In this document: piece after piece, positions 1 through 8,801 of the stretch | How the letters are laid out: every line of letters begins with the position of its first letter | How positions within the stretch are numbered: position 1 is the stretch's first letter | Source of the DNA: Pyropia yezoensis | Taxonomy: Eukaryota; Rhodophyta; Bangiophyceae; Bangiales; Bangiaceae | Direction: 5' to 3' | Length of the DNA stretch: 64,000 nt | Assembly: GCA_009829735.1 (NCBI GenBank) | Contig: CM020620.1 | Location: 3,588,299 to 3,652,298, forward strand | The notes under the pieces: model-generated | What the model was told of the DNA's origin: nothing | Databases searched by the model: none | What the model saw: only the letters and a program-made list of their open reading frames with translations | Position numbers and translations under genes: made by a program

Positions 1-230
1 ACGGATGTGGAGGCGGTCACGTTGACCGCCCCTCTCCTCAAGCTTGCCCACTCGGCAGCTTGCTCTCCTCAGTTCACACTTCACCATCACCACCACCTCC
101 CCTTCACCTTCCACTGGGCCGCCCCACGCTGGGGAGGCCACCCGTATACCCACGATCCGAGTCCCCCTCAACTCGAGGCGGGTCTCGTGCTGCGATAGCC
201 AGAGCGTCTCTCCCCAACTTGGGGAGAGCC

Positions 231-2174
231 ATGGCGACTCCGGGAGTGGAGACGGACTCTCTTGACGAGCGCATGGAGGACACCTCCTACGGTGCAGCAC
301 CCGCCGGGACTTCCGGCGGGGGCTCCGCGATCGCTCCGGGGGATGGGACTCCCGCGTCACCCGGCTTTGGGTTGACGGCGGGGTCTCCCCCGGAGGCGGG
401 ACAAGTTGTCCCGCGTGAGGCCTTGGGGCGGTGGTTTTACCCCGCTTGGCCTCTTTATGAGGAAGGGTTGACTGTTCTTCGCTGTGGCCGACTTGGCGCA
501 GCGATGGGCCGGGTATGGGACCGCCTACGGGAGAAGTATCCCCGTAGGGTCGGGTTCCCGGCCGGCTTCAGGACGGACCAGTTTGCCTTCCTGGACGACG
601 AGGAGGTTGAAGACGTCCAACGTGCCAAGGCCATGGTGGACCGCGGGGGAACTATCCCGGGTCCCGGCGACTTGCCGACCTTCACGTGGGACGCTGTGGC
701 AACTCGCCCACCGTACCTCCACGAGGCCGATCCGCACACTCATCACTTTGATGTGCGGATGGAGAAAGACTTCCGGCGAGGTCCCTACTTGGTGACCTCG
801 GCTCAACTTGAGTTTCCTCAACAGTCTGCTGCCAGTAAGGAGCAGTACTATCCGAAGAAGCCCGAGTGGTGGCCTCAAGTTGAGGTCCCCTACGGGTTCC
901 CGGCGCTGTTGCCCCGGTTGCTTGACCACTTCGGCTCCGTCATGTTGACGGCTGCCCCTGATCACCTGGTGTGGGCCATGTTGGCCACCCAGTGGCTCCT
1001 CGAGGTCATGTCGACCTGGGTGTCCTGTGTTCAGCGGCGGGGGATGCTCTGGCATCTCCCCCTCCGGCTCATCCAGGGTTTGGAACAGCTCACCCCTCAG
1101 CTAGTTGCTGAGGGGTGCTCATCAGGACAACTCACTCTACTTGAGGAGATGCTCCGGCTCCATAAGTTTATCGAGTGGGAGAGCATTGAGCACAAGTTGC
1201 GCCGCCCCACTCGTGGGCCCAAGGACGATGGCGCACTTCGCCAGTTCGTATGGGTCGCTCGTGAACTTCATGACGGCCGTGTGGTCCTACGAGAGGGGTT
1301 GGGCATCGGGGACTACCCGTATGCCCCGGGGGTGGATCGCCACACTGCGCCACCCCCGGACAAGCCCATAGTTATGGCCGTGCCGTCCTATGATGACCAC
1401 ATGACTCAACCCACTGCGGGAGCCCCAAGTCGGGGTCGCAGTTACACCCGGGTACCGCCACCTCGGCGGGCCCCTCCGCTTCCTCCAGTTCCTTTCCAAC
1501 CTCACGGGAACATCCCGATCAGCGTGGCCGTGGAGTCTTCCACCCCGGTGTCCCCCAACTTGGGGGCCACCCTCCTGACGGTATACCCCAAGTTGGTGTT
1601 GCCGCTCACGCCTCTAACCTCAGAGATGATGATCACCACGTTGGTGCGCACCATTTCCTGGTTGGCCGCGTCGACCGCAACCCTACAGAGATCCGAGACT
1701 CCTCAACTTGAGGAGCGCGTTCGTACTGCAGTAGCGACCGCGAGTTGCGAGTCGGTGGCGGAGTTTATGACAGCCGAGTTGGCTCGTATTGGGGCTATTA
1801 TGCCCCAGCCAGCCCCACTTGGGCGTGGCAAACGTCGCGCGAGCCGGGCATACTCGCCTCCTCGCCGTCGTCGCCGACACTCTCGGCGCTCTCCCTCCGT
1901 GTCGGAAGACGAGTTGTCTTACTCCGTCTCGGAGTCCTCTACCCCGTCGGAGACGGAGTCTGTCCAGCGTCTGCGTCGCAAACTTGCGCGCAAGACCAGG
2001 CAGAAGAGTGTCCACGGTCGGCGCCACTTGCGCGACCGTGAGGGGCGCGACGGTTCCGACTTGGAGCCGCCGCCCCCTCCAACGAGTGGAGACCGTTATC
2101 GGCGTGGGTCTCGCCGCTCGCCTCCACGTGAGGGCGAGGGCCGTGGAGTGGGAGAGTCTAGCATGCGTGCCTAG
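231..2174 (+). CDS. Antisense accessory ORF (aORF) of family A, copy 1
   Basis: A 647-residue protein on the strand opposite gag-pol, between the end of pol and the 3' LTR. I do not recognise the family. The first ATG gives MATPGVETDS; the frame stays open at least 57 codons further upstream without an ATG in all four copies. Residues 1-60 are low-complexity. A folded-looking Trp/Leu-rich region spans about 65-380, with YYPK at 206-209, VEVPYGF at 217-223, WLLEV near 255 and LWHLP near 273. Residues about 380-520 are Pro-rich. The last roughly 110 residues are rich in Arg and Ser, resembling an RS or nucleic-acid-binding tail. No membrane segment or zinc site is evident. A counterpart lies at 34750-36876 in element B. 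Function unknown; antisense ORFs are known in some plant Ty3 elements, but no relationship can be shown here. Confidence 0.8.
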   Translation: MATPGVETDSLDERMEDTSYGAAPAGTSGGGSAIAPGDGTPASPGFGLTAGSPPEAGQVVPREALGRWFYPAWPLYEEGLTVLRCGRLGAAMGRVWDRLREKYPRRVGFPAGFRTDQFAFLDDEEVEDVQRAKAMVDRGGTIPGPGDLPTFTWDAVATRPPYLHEADPHTHHFDVRMEKDFRRGPYLVTSAQLEFPQQSAASKEQYYPKKPEWWPQVEVPYGFPALLPRLLDHFGSVMLTAAPDHLVWAMLATQWLLEVMSTWVSCVQRRGMLWHLPLRLIQGLEQLTPQLVAEGCSSGQLTLLEEMLRLHKFIEWESIEHKLRRPTRGPKDDGALRQFVWVARELHDGRVVLREGLGIGDYPYAPGVDRHTAPPPDKPIVMAVPSYDDHMTQPTAGAPSRGRSYTRVPPPRRAPPLPPVPFQPHGNIPISVAVESSTPVSPNLGATLLTVYPKLVLPLTPLTSEMMITTLVRTISWLAASTATLQRSETPQLEERVRTAVATASCESVAEFMTAELARIGAIMPQPAPLGRGKRRASRAYSPPRRRRRHSRRSPSVSEDELSYSVSESSTPSETESVQRLRRKLARKTRQKSVHGRRHLRDREGRDGSDLEPPPPPTSGDRYRRGSRRSPPREGEGRGVGESSMRA

Positions 2175-2285
2175 TTGGCAGCTGCCTTTGTTGTGAGAGT
2201 GTGAGGGTTAGGGCTGTAGTTAAAAGCCACTCTGCGTACCACTTCGACTTGAAGCACTCTCGTGGCACTGTTGCTCGGCCTTCCC

Positions 2286-5200
2286 TCATGTTGAGGGAGG
2301 GCTGTTAGGGTCTATCTCATTCCGGGCACAGTACGCCCGGACCTTCTCAGCGGGAAGGTCCTCCACATACTCCCACGTATCATCCTTGGCTTTGTAGCCA
2401 AACCAACGCACCCTCAACATGAGGCGGTTAGTGTCCTCATCCCATCCGTGGTCGATGAACTTATCGAACACGTACTCCTGCGGGCCCTGTTTGGCCGCAG
2501 GCAGTGAGGGGAGGCGCCACGACTCCAACGCACGTGCCCAAGCTGGGTCGCCTGCAGGCGGTGGTGCAACTTTGACCACGTCCTGTCCGTTCACTGTGCG
2601 GACCCCATCGTCACTTTCGATGGTGAAGCGCCGCCCATCAGTACGAAGGACCTGGTACGGTCCCTTCGTCTGGAATACCAGCTTACCCCCAGTTGGGGTG
2701 TGCGAGTGTACCAGCACCCAGTCACCCTGCTCGGGGACATGTTTAGCATTGCGCACCTTTTTGTCAAAGGTACGCTTGTAGCGCTTTTGTGCTTTGTCCA
2801 TCTCAGCCCTGACTTTAGGGATGAGGTTTTCAAGCCTAGCTGCGAACTCCGCCTTACTCTCAGTAGGAGTAGGCGTCCTGCCACCATCCTCCCTAGTTGG
2901 GAGCGACCGCCGCACGGCAATAGACCGCACGCGACGGGGGGTCACAAAAGCGAGGGGTACTTCCCCTGTAGATGAGTGAACCTGCGAATTGTAGGCAGTA
3001 GTAAGGATAGAAATATATTGGTCCCACGTCTTCACGTGCTCACTCACATAGTGGCGCAGCTGCCTAACAATAGTTTTGTTGAAGCGCTCCACCTGCCCAT
3101 TAGTTTGTGGGTGGTAGGGGGTGGCATAGTTTGCCTTAACCCCCAACATATCCAGCACTCCCTGAAACAGTACGGACGCAAATTGCGGTCCATTGTCCGA
3201 TAGTGTACTATCTGGGATGCCATACGCGGCAACCCAGTGATCTGGGAAGGCTGACACGACCGACATGGCCGTGATCTCTGCCAGTGGGATCGCTCGCGTA
3301 AGTTTCGTGAAGCGGTCACAGATGACCAGGAGGTACTGGTTGCCCTCCTCGGTCACGGGCAGTGGCCCAAGGATGTCCATCGCCAACGCGGCGAAGGGCT
3401 CCTTGGCCGGGAACAATAGCATAGCCGTACTAGGCCGCCGTTCCATCAGACGATTCTGTGCACAACTTGTGCAGGCAGCCACCCAACTGTAGATGTCCAC
3501 CACCATGGACGGCCAGTAGTACCTGGTCCTCAGGGTCTGGTACAGTTTACTAGACCCCAGGTGTCCACCCGTGGGAGCGTTGTGCTCCCTCTCAAGGATA
3601 CTGTCCTTGAGGGATGCGGGGATGACAAGTTGTTCGGTCCCCTGGAATACCCCCCTCCTCATGAGGAGGCCATCGTCTCCCAGGAAGAAGCGCGTCTCAA
3701 CCACCGTATCCAGTATATCCCTCTGCGACTTGCAGAAGGGATCCTCGGCCTGGGCCTTCACCACCTCGTCCAGGGACAGGGGCAAGTACTTCTTGTTCCC
3801 TGGCGCCTCGGGGTTCAACGCCTGACCCGAGCGCGTGACTACCCCCACAATGGGGATGTCCTCATCGACTGGGTTAGTGTCCAGCCCCTCGGTAGGTACC
3901 CGAGAGAGGCCGTCGGCAAGGGCATGTTGCCTGCCAGGTCGGTACTCAATGTCAAAGTTGAAGGGTGCCAGTCGCACCCTCCACCGGTTGAGACGAGTGT
4001 TCGTACAGTCCGTCTTAAAGATGAACTGCAACGCGCGGTGGTCACAGCGGATGAGGAACTTCTCACCCTCCAGGTAGTGACGAAGTGACGTCACCGCCCA
4101 CACCACTGCGAGTCCTTCCAACTCGGTGACTCCGTAGTTCTTCTCGGCCGAGTTCAGCCCCTTGCTGAAGTATCCCACCGGCAAGTACTCCTTGTCCGGC
4201 TGCTGCTGAAGCAACACACAACCAAGTTGGTCGTAGCTAGCGTCCACATCCAGGATGAAGTGGCCTCCCAACCTGGGAATAGCCAAGATGGGGGGCTTCA
4301 GCAGAAGGTCCCGAAGAGTCTCAAAGGATTCCTGCTCCACCCGACTTGGGGGAGGCAGGTTCTTCGGTAGCGTTGAGCTCACTAGCTCATTCAACGGCTT
4401 CGCCACCTTGGCGAAGCCCTTGGTGAAACGTCGGTACACGTTACACATCCCGAGGAAGCTCCTCATCTGGGTCTGGGTCCGGGGGTACTGAGCCTTACGT
4501 ATGGCCCTCAAGTTCTTCTCGTTAACACTGAGACGCCCCGGACGGACAACATGTCCCAAGTACTCCACCTCTTGAGTGAAGAGGTGGCACTTACTCGCCT
4601 TCAGTGTCACACCGTTGTCAGCAAGTAGCTTGAACACCTGGCCAAGATGGCCAATGTGTTCCTCCGGACTTCGGGAGAACACAATGATATCGTCTAGGTA
4701 CACAAGACAGATCTGCCACCGTACTCCGGCCAGAATCATGTCCATAGCGCGCTGGAAAGTTGCCGGCGCGTTACACAGACCAAACGGTAGGCGTTTGCAC
4801 TGGTAGGTACCACAGTGACAGGTAAAGGTAGTTTTATGCCTGTCCTCCGGGGCAATGGGAATTTGCCAGTACCCCGCGTTACAGTCCAGGGTAGAGAACA
4901 CGTTCGCCTCCCCCAGGGAGTCCAGACAGTCATCCATCCTAGGTAGGGGATAACTGTCCTTCACCGTGCTCTCGTTGAGCTTACGGTAGTCGATACAAAA
5001 CCGGGGGGTCCCATCAACTTTGGGGACGATAACCACCGGACTCGCCCACTCGGCGTTGCTGGCCTCGATCACATCGAGGGCCTCCATGCGAGCAACTTGC
5101 TCCTTATCGAGGGCCCTTGAACGAGGTCCTCCCCTATACGGTTGTTGGCGTATAGGGGGTGCACCGGGCTTCAACTCGATCCGGTGTTGGGTGGCTCTCA

Positions 5201-6269
5201 TGAGTCCCAATTGACCATCCCACAACTTGTGATATTGGTCCAAGAGGCGTTCAACTTGAACCCTCAACCTGGGGGGAACACCCTCCATGTTCACATGGGG
5301 CCGAGGAGAGGTGGCCGACTTGGCTTGATGCTTCTCCTTTCCGGACTTCGGGTCGCTACTTGCGCCCGCGTTGAGGGTGACCGCTACTACCGGTCCCTCA
5401 TGTTGGTCGATATAGCCGAACTTGGCTCCCGACTTGAAGTACTTGGGCGTCGGACTCAGGTTCATCACCTGGATCCTCCACGGGACTCCGGCTTTGGAGT
5501 CCATCGTGCCAAGGGCAACATGCACTTGGTGCTTGCGAGCAAGACGGGGGTTAGGGTGCACCAACCCGTTCCCCGAAAAATCAGTTACAACGTCAACGTG
5601 CGCCACCGAGTTGGGGGGCAACGTGACTTTGCGGGCTAAGCGCAGGGTAGCAGTAAACCCTTCCCTCACAGAGCAAACAGGCTTCGACTGTGAGACTGTC
5701 ACAGGAGCCACAGACTTTCCCTTACCAAGGATGGGGATAGTCTCCCCATTCATCAACTTGACCCAGTACTCGGGGCCACAGATCAAAGGCACTTGTGTTA
5801 CGACATAAGGGGTACCCAGAAGCAGGGGTACCGATATATTCTCAACTACGCCATAGGTCACGTCGACCTCATGGGTCCCCAACCTAGTTGGTAGGGTCAC
5901 GGCACCAACGATGGGAAGTACCCCACCATTGATGTCAATCATATGGTCAGCTTTGGACCTCCAGCGTTGGAGCTTCACCTCCTTTGGTAATAGCGACTTG
6001 CGTATCAAGGAGGCTCCTGACCCGGTATCAAGTACGATACGGGTACAGCATGCACGGCCGGGGGCAAGTTGCACCCGTCCAGCCACCTGGAAGTTCTCAC
6101 CCGTCAGCACCGCGATGACCCGACGTGGGTTTACGTTCTTGGGGAGTCCTACCCGAGGTGGGCGTACTCCCTTAGGTCGCCGCAGTATCCGGCACGGTTG
6201 GTTCGTCCTCCTGGCCCACTTGGCCGAGGCTGCCGTTGTGAGCTTCGGACGACCAGCCCCAACGGTCAT
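2286..6269 (-). CDS. pol: Pol polyprotein: protease, RT, RNase H, integrase, chromodomain (A1, intact)
   Basis: A 1327-residue polyprotein copies element RNA into DNA and inserts it. Aspartic protease DTGSG lies at residues 81-85. The reverse transcriptase catalytic box YLDD is at 524-527. RNase H shows DVDAS near 674-678, TELE near 715 and the RCDHRALQ block near 741. Integrase has its zinc site (H896, H903, C933, C936) and D965, D1025, E1061, with exactly 35 residues between the last two. A GPY motif and a C-terminal chromodomain (VRWFGYKAKDDTWEY) follow; chromodomains steer integration to modified chromatin in chromoviruses. Domain order is that of Ty3/gypsy. The start ATG overlaps the gag stop. 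The stop at 2286 lies 111 bp from the end of the convergent ORF. Confidence 0.95.
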   Translation of the reverse strand: MTVGAGRPKLTTAASAKWARRTNQPCRILRRPKGVRPPRVGLPKNVNPRRVIAVLTGENFQVAGRVQLAPGRACCTRIVLDTGSGASLIRKSLLPKEVKLQRWRSKADHMIDINGGVLPIVGAVTLPTRLGTHEVDVTYGVVENISVPLLLGTPYVVTQVPLICGPEYWVKLMNGETIPILGKGKSVAPVTVSQSKPVCSVREGFTATLRLARKVTLPPNSVAHVDVVTDFSGNGLVHPNPRLARKHQVHVALGTMDSKAGVPWRIQVMNLSPTPKYFKSGAKFGYIDQHEGPVVAVTLNAGASSDPKSGKEKHQAKSATSPRPHVNMEGVPPRLRVQVERLLDQYHKLWDGQLGLMRATQHRIELKPGAPPIRQQPYRGGPRSRALDKEQVARMEALDVIEASNAEWASPVVIVPKVDGTPRFCIDYRKLNESTVKDSYPLPRMDDCLDSLGEANVFSTLDCNAGYWQIPIAPEDRHKTTFTCHCGTYQCKRLPFGLCNAPATFQRAMDMILAGVRWQICLVYLDDIIVFSRSPEEHIGHLGQVFKLLADNGVTLKASKCHLFTQEVEYLGHVVRPGRLSVNEKNLRAIRKAQYPRTQTQMRSFLGMCNVYRRFTKGFAKVAKPLNELVSSTLPKNLPPPSRVEQESFETLRDLLLKPPILAIPRLGGHFILDVDASYDQLGCVLLQQQPDKEYLPVGYFSKGLNSAEKNYGVTELEGLAVVWAVTSLRHYLEGEKFLIRCDHRALQFIFKTDCTNTRLNRWRVRLAPFNFDIEYRPGRQHALADGLSRVPTEGLDTNPVDEDIPIVGVVTRSGQALNPEAPGNKKYLPLSLDEVVKAQAEDPFCKSQRDILDTVVETRFFLGDDGLLMRRGVFQGTEQLVIPASLKDSILEREHNAPTGGHLGSSKLYQTLRTRYYWPSMVVDIYSWVAACTSCAQNRLMERRPSTAMLLFPAKEPFAALAMDILGPLPVTEEGNQYLLVICDRFTKLTRAIPLAEITAMSVVSAFPDHWVAAYGIPDSTLSDNGPQFASVLFQGVLDMLGVKANYATPYHPQTNGQVERFNKTIVRQLRHYVSEHVKTWDQYISILTTAYNSQVHSSTGEVPLAFVTPRRVRSIAVRRSLPTREDGGRTPTPTESKAEFAARLENLIPKVRAEMDKAQKRYKRTFDKKVRNAKHVPEQGDWVLVHSHTPTGGKLVFQTKGPYQVLRTDGRRFTIESDDGVRTVNGQDVVKVAPPPAGDPAWARALESWRLPSLPAAKQGPQEYVFDKFIDHGWDEDTNRLMLRVRWFGYKAKDDTWEYVEDLPAEKVRAYCARNEIDPNSPPST

Positions 6270-7123
6270 TCGTTTCCCGCCGACTTGGCGTCCGAATCTG
6301 AGGGCGGGGAGGAAGACGACGAGTCCGAGGACGACGTGTCCGCCTCCTCCGCCGAGGGTGTGGCGACCGCAACGACCGGTCGCGACCCATCCTCGCGACG
6401 TGAACGTACTTCGCTCGTAGCCGACTTCTTACTCGCATTCCTAACAAGTTGTTGGATGCGTTTACTCAACTTGGGGCAATCATATGCCCAGTGTCCATCG
6501 GAGTTGCAGTTCCAACACCGATGGTCAGTTCCCGGAGGGGTCTTCCCAACTGGGGAAGACGAAGAGGTACCCTGGGAAGTTCCCACGGCAGCTACCACCC
6601 TCTCCTTGCGGATTCGGCGTGCCTCTCTCAACTCTCTGGCCTGGCGCGCCTCCTCCCGTTCCTTGGCCAACTCGGCCTGACGCTCCTGGCGTTGTTCCTC
6701 CCGCAACTTGCGGTAGGCCTCGCCTCTGCGATAGGCGAACCTGGCCAACTCGGCCAGGGTCGCCCGGGCAGTGTTATGCTCCCGGGTCTTCATCCGGACT
6801 GACCAATGGAGTCCCTCCACAAACCGACTCTTCACCACAGCTTGTGGATGAAGAAACCCACAAAGATTGTTGAGCTTACGGACTCGCTCCGCAAAGGACA
6901 ACTCGTCCTCCGCCTCTTCCTGATGGGCTTGCGTAAACTCCTCGACTTGAGAAGCCAACGCTGCCTCATCAACCATGGCTCTCAACAACCAGTTGACGAG
7001 CTCCAAATAGGACGTCACCTCCCCAGCGCCTCCACTTGAGGAGCTGGGCAGGACGGACATAAGTTCTGTCCGTAGGTCTCCCTTCGTAAAACTCCTGTAG
7101 CATGTAAAAAGCCATGCCTTCAC
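6266..7123 (-). CDS. gag: gag, 3' part with CCHC zinc knuckle (family A copy 1)
   Basis: This frame continues the capsid domain (DLRTELMSVLP onwards), then a charged Glu/Arg-rich helical stretch, then one zinc knuckle C-x2-C-x4-H-x4-C in CWNCNSDGHWAYDC, which binds element RNA, and an acidic Ser-rich tail. It has no ATG at its start: the first codon of the open stretch is GTG and overlaps the 5' gag frame. It therefore probably depends on a +1 (or -2) shift from the upstream frame near 7075-7085. The final codon overlaps the pol start as ATGA at 6269-6266. Element B gag lines up with the two frames joined at FYEG, which supports treating them as one protein. Confidence 0.8.
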   Translation of the reverse strand: MKAWLFTCYRSFTKGDLRTELMSVLPSSSSGGAGEVTSYLELVNWLLRAMVDEAALASQVEEFTQAHQEEAEDELSFAERVRKLNNLCGFLHPQAVVKSRFVEGLHWSVRMKTREHNTARATLAELARFAYRRGEAYRKLREEQRQERQAELAKEREEARQARELREARRIRKERVVAAVGTSQGTSSSSPVGKTPPGTDHRCWNCNSDGHWAYDCPKLSKRIQQLVRNASKKSATSEVRSRREDGSRPVVAVATPSAEEADTSSSDSSSSSPPSDSDAKSAGNE

Positions 7124-8213
7124 TTATGGCATTGTCGTCACAGGCTTTTGTGAAACGACGTAGGAACTCAAAGACACGGAGGGGGGGAGTTCCATCCCAC
7201 TCCGCTCTGTGCCCAAAAGAATGAAGTGCATTCTTCTTGGCACGGCCCATAGCTCGGGCCTGGTCAGGACCATACGCCACCGACTTGTTGTGGAGAGCGT
7301 AGGTCTCACAGTCAAAGATCCGCTGGTAGACCGGGTTGGCTACCTGAATCTTGGGCGGCACCTCACGTTGAGGGAACAGCCGCTGTGGCACTGGGGTAAG
7401 TCCACCCTCAGTGCCTGTAGTCTGGTACGGCGAGCTTGGTGTAGCCGCCGGCGTTTCCGAGGGAAATTCCCCCGTGAAGGGCGTACGCCCCACCGCGTAT
7501 GGTGTGGCTCCCTCGTTGGGAGTCACAGGTGTCGCCCCAAGTTCGGGGCGACCCGAGATAGGCGTGGGGAGGGATTCCCCCTGCGCCTGTGGGCTCGAAA
7601 GCCCCAATCCGGTCTGGACATTAAGGCCATCTGGCAAACTCGCCACAATCTGATTCAGAATAGTATTCGTCATCGTGACCACCAGGTCCGGCAAAGTCTG
7701 CCGCAACACATCGGTCGCCTCCCGACGGACAGTTTCCGCGAGGAGTGGATTGACGACTCCAGTTGAGTCTCGGTCCGCCTCCGGGAGTCCACCTGAGGGG
7801 TAACCACGTTCCTCAGGGGTCTCAACCGGGGGCATGGGCGCGAGCCCATCGCCGACCAACGGAGGTCCACCGTCCTCCGAAAGCCTAGTTGGCGACGACT
7901 CCAAGCCAAAGTTGGCTCCAACCCGAGTGGAACCCGCGAGGACAGTCCTCACCCCTTGGGACGTTCCCGTTGAGTATACCACGCGGTGGCCAGACTTCGG
8001 CCCACCCACATCAGAAGTGTCACCCGAGTGAACTCCCGACTGAGTCGGGGTGGCCTGTTGCCCGCCCGTACTTCCAGTCCTGCAGGCTTGAGGGACCTCC
8101 AGTCCCTCTGCGACCCCAGGTAAACCCACCTGTGTCTCACCAGTATTCAAAGGCACTGAAGTACGTGCTTCACCCGTGTACTCCCCGGACGACGGGGGGT
8201 CCGAGCTAGCCAT
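6969..8213 (-). CDS. gag: gag, 5' part (family A copy 1)
   Basis: Structural protein of the retrotransposon particle. ATG at 8213 begins MASSDPP; the same ATG exists in A2 (25539) and A3 (45703). The first roughly 250 residues are Gly/Pro/Ser/Thr-rich and look disordered. They are followed by a capsid-like helical segment ending EGMAFYMLQEFYEG. This frame then runs about 35 residues further into sequence that does not look like gag and stops at 6969. The recognisable continuation of the capsid domain is in another frame (see 6266-7123). The frame change falls near 7075-7085 at GAAGGGAGACC and is present in A1, A2 and A3. Either translation shifts frame here or all copies descend from a damaged parent. 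Confidence 0.8.
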   Translation of the reverse strand: MASSDPPSSGEYTGEARTSVPLNTGETQVGLPGVAEGLEVPQACRTGSTGGQQATPTQSGVHSGDTSDVGGPKSGHRVVYSTGTSQGVRTVLAGSTRVGANFGLESSPTRLSEDGGPPLVGDGLAPMPPVETPEERGYPSGGLPEADRDSTGVVNPLLAETVRREATDVLRQTLPDLVVTMTNTILNQIVASLPDGLNVQTGLGLSSPQAQGESLPTPISGRPELGATPVTPNEGATPYAVGRTPFTGEFPSETPAATPSSPYQTTGTEGGLTPVPQRLFPQREVPPKIQVANPVYQRIFDCETYALHNKSVAYGPDQARAMGRAKKNALHSFGHRAEWDGTPPLRVFEFLRRFTKACDDNAISEGMAFYMLQEFYEGRPTDRTYVRPAQLLKWRRWGGDVLFGARQLVVESHG

Positions 8214-8313
8214 GTTAGCTGACGATCCGTATGACACGGTCCAAGACCACCGTTCCTCTGAGACAGAGGGCCCCCTACACCCGGGTGCACCCGGAGGTAA
8301 AGTTTACCTCTGT

Positions 8314-8330
8314 CCCCTGCTGCTCCACCA
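8314..8330 (-). other. Primer-binding site of A1
   Basis: Two bases inside the 5' LTR the minus strand reads TGGTGGAGCAGCAGGGG. It begins with the TGG expected opposite a tRNA CCA tail. The same 17 bases lie next to the LTRs of A2 (25640-25656), A3 (45586-45602) and element B (43056-43072). The implied tRNA acceptor stem would start GGAGCAG; I cannot name the tRNA. Confidence 0.8.
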
Positions 8331-8332
8331 AA

Positions 8333-8801
8333 TGTGGCAAAAACCACAAGCACACACGGCACCCAAGTTGGGGCGGTGTGCCAGGGCTGCCTCCCGTGTC
8401 GGGGGAACCGGAAGAAGTGCAAGTCGCACACACTCCGTCCCTGTTGTGGGGCAAACCCCCCACGGACAAACAAGAAGATGGTGTGTGGTCCAACAGTTTC
8501 TTGGTCGGGACGGGGAAGCAGGGCCAAGCCCCGCTGTCCCTCCCCTTATCCCCCCAGGGTCCCCTCAGAATCTCGCCACTCAGAATCTCCCACCCCAGCA
8601 CCTGCCCACCGGGCCACACGAAAATTCAAGACGATAAATGCAGAAAACCCTCAAATCCAAGTTGGATTTACTACTAAGCTAACTATCCCAAACTTAGGGA
8701 ATATGGACCCAAATGCAGGGGGAGGAACGGATCAGGCTAGTGGCCTGCCGCCCCTTGCATGGCACGTGTTGCCCCCCTACCTGGGGGTCAATACTGCCAC
8801 A
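8333..8801 (-). repeat. 5' LTR of A1
   Basis: This 469-bp repeat is bounded on the plus strand by TGTGGC and GCCACA, a 6-bp terminal inverted repeat with the usual TG...CA ends. Near-identical copies lie at 16750-17218, 25659-26127, 45119-45583, 54023-54490 and 60322-60790. It contains a 17-nt perfect palindrome at 8653-8669 with centre CCAAGTTGG. Confidence 0.93.

Larger units (their letters stand above)
208..8669. repeat. Dispersed short hairpins with CA-NNN-TG core through family A (A1 examples)
   Basis: Perfect or near-perfect palindromes with different arms but a common centre recur through the element. Examples in A1: 208-228 (arms CTCTCCCC, centre AACTT), 396-414 (arms GCGGGACA), 802-812, 873-885 (CCTCAAGTTGAGG), 937-951 (CCGTCATGTTGACGG), 974-986 (GGCCATGTTGGCC), 1552-1566, 1699-1715, 3459-3473 (TGCACAACTTGTGCA), 5221-5231, 5249-5261 (GTTCAACTTGAAC) and 8653-8669. 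A larger stem at 1091-1117 has 11-bp arms and a 5-nt loop. Most lie in coding sequence and are conserved in A2-A4. I did not see them in element B or C. Confidence 0.75.
1..8801 (-). mobile_element. Ty3/gypsy chromodomain LTR retrotransposon, family A copy 1 (3' LTR outside window)
   Basis: The element reads on the minus strand: 5' LTR at 8333-8801, primer-binding site at 8314-8330, gag 8213-6266, pol 6269-2286, then an opposite-strand ORF at 231-2174. The window starts inside the element, just past where A4 has its polypurine tract and 3' LTR. Pol is a single open frame with every catalytic motif of a Ty3 polyprotein plus a C-terminal chromodomain, so this is the best-preserved copy in the window. 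Three other copies (16750-26127, 45119-54490, 60322-64000) align with it throughout. The right flank begins tatat, which would be the target-site duplication, but its partner lies outside the window. Confidence 0.95.

Noticed and set aside
60..230. Upstream extension of the aORF as part of the protein
   Set aside because: Open in all four copies but with no ATG; kept as a note, and the start was set at the conserved ATG.
231..2174. Envelope-like gene as the function of the aORF
   Set aside because: Wrong strand for an env gene, and no signal peptide or transmembrane segment is visible.
5142..5639. Open frames antisense to pol (for example 165 codons here, 175 codons at 3561-4088) repeated in every family A copy
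   Set aside because: They shadow strongly conserved pol codons; their recurrence is explained by pol conservation, unlike the aORF, which has no sense-strand counterpart.
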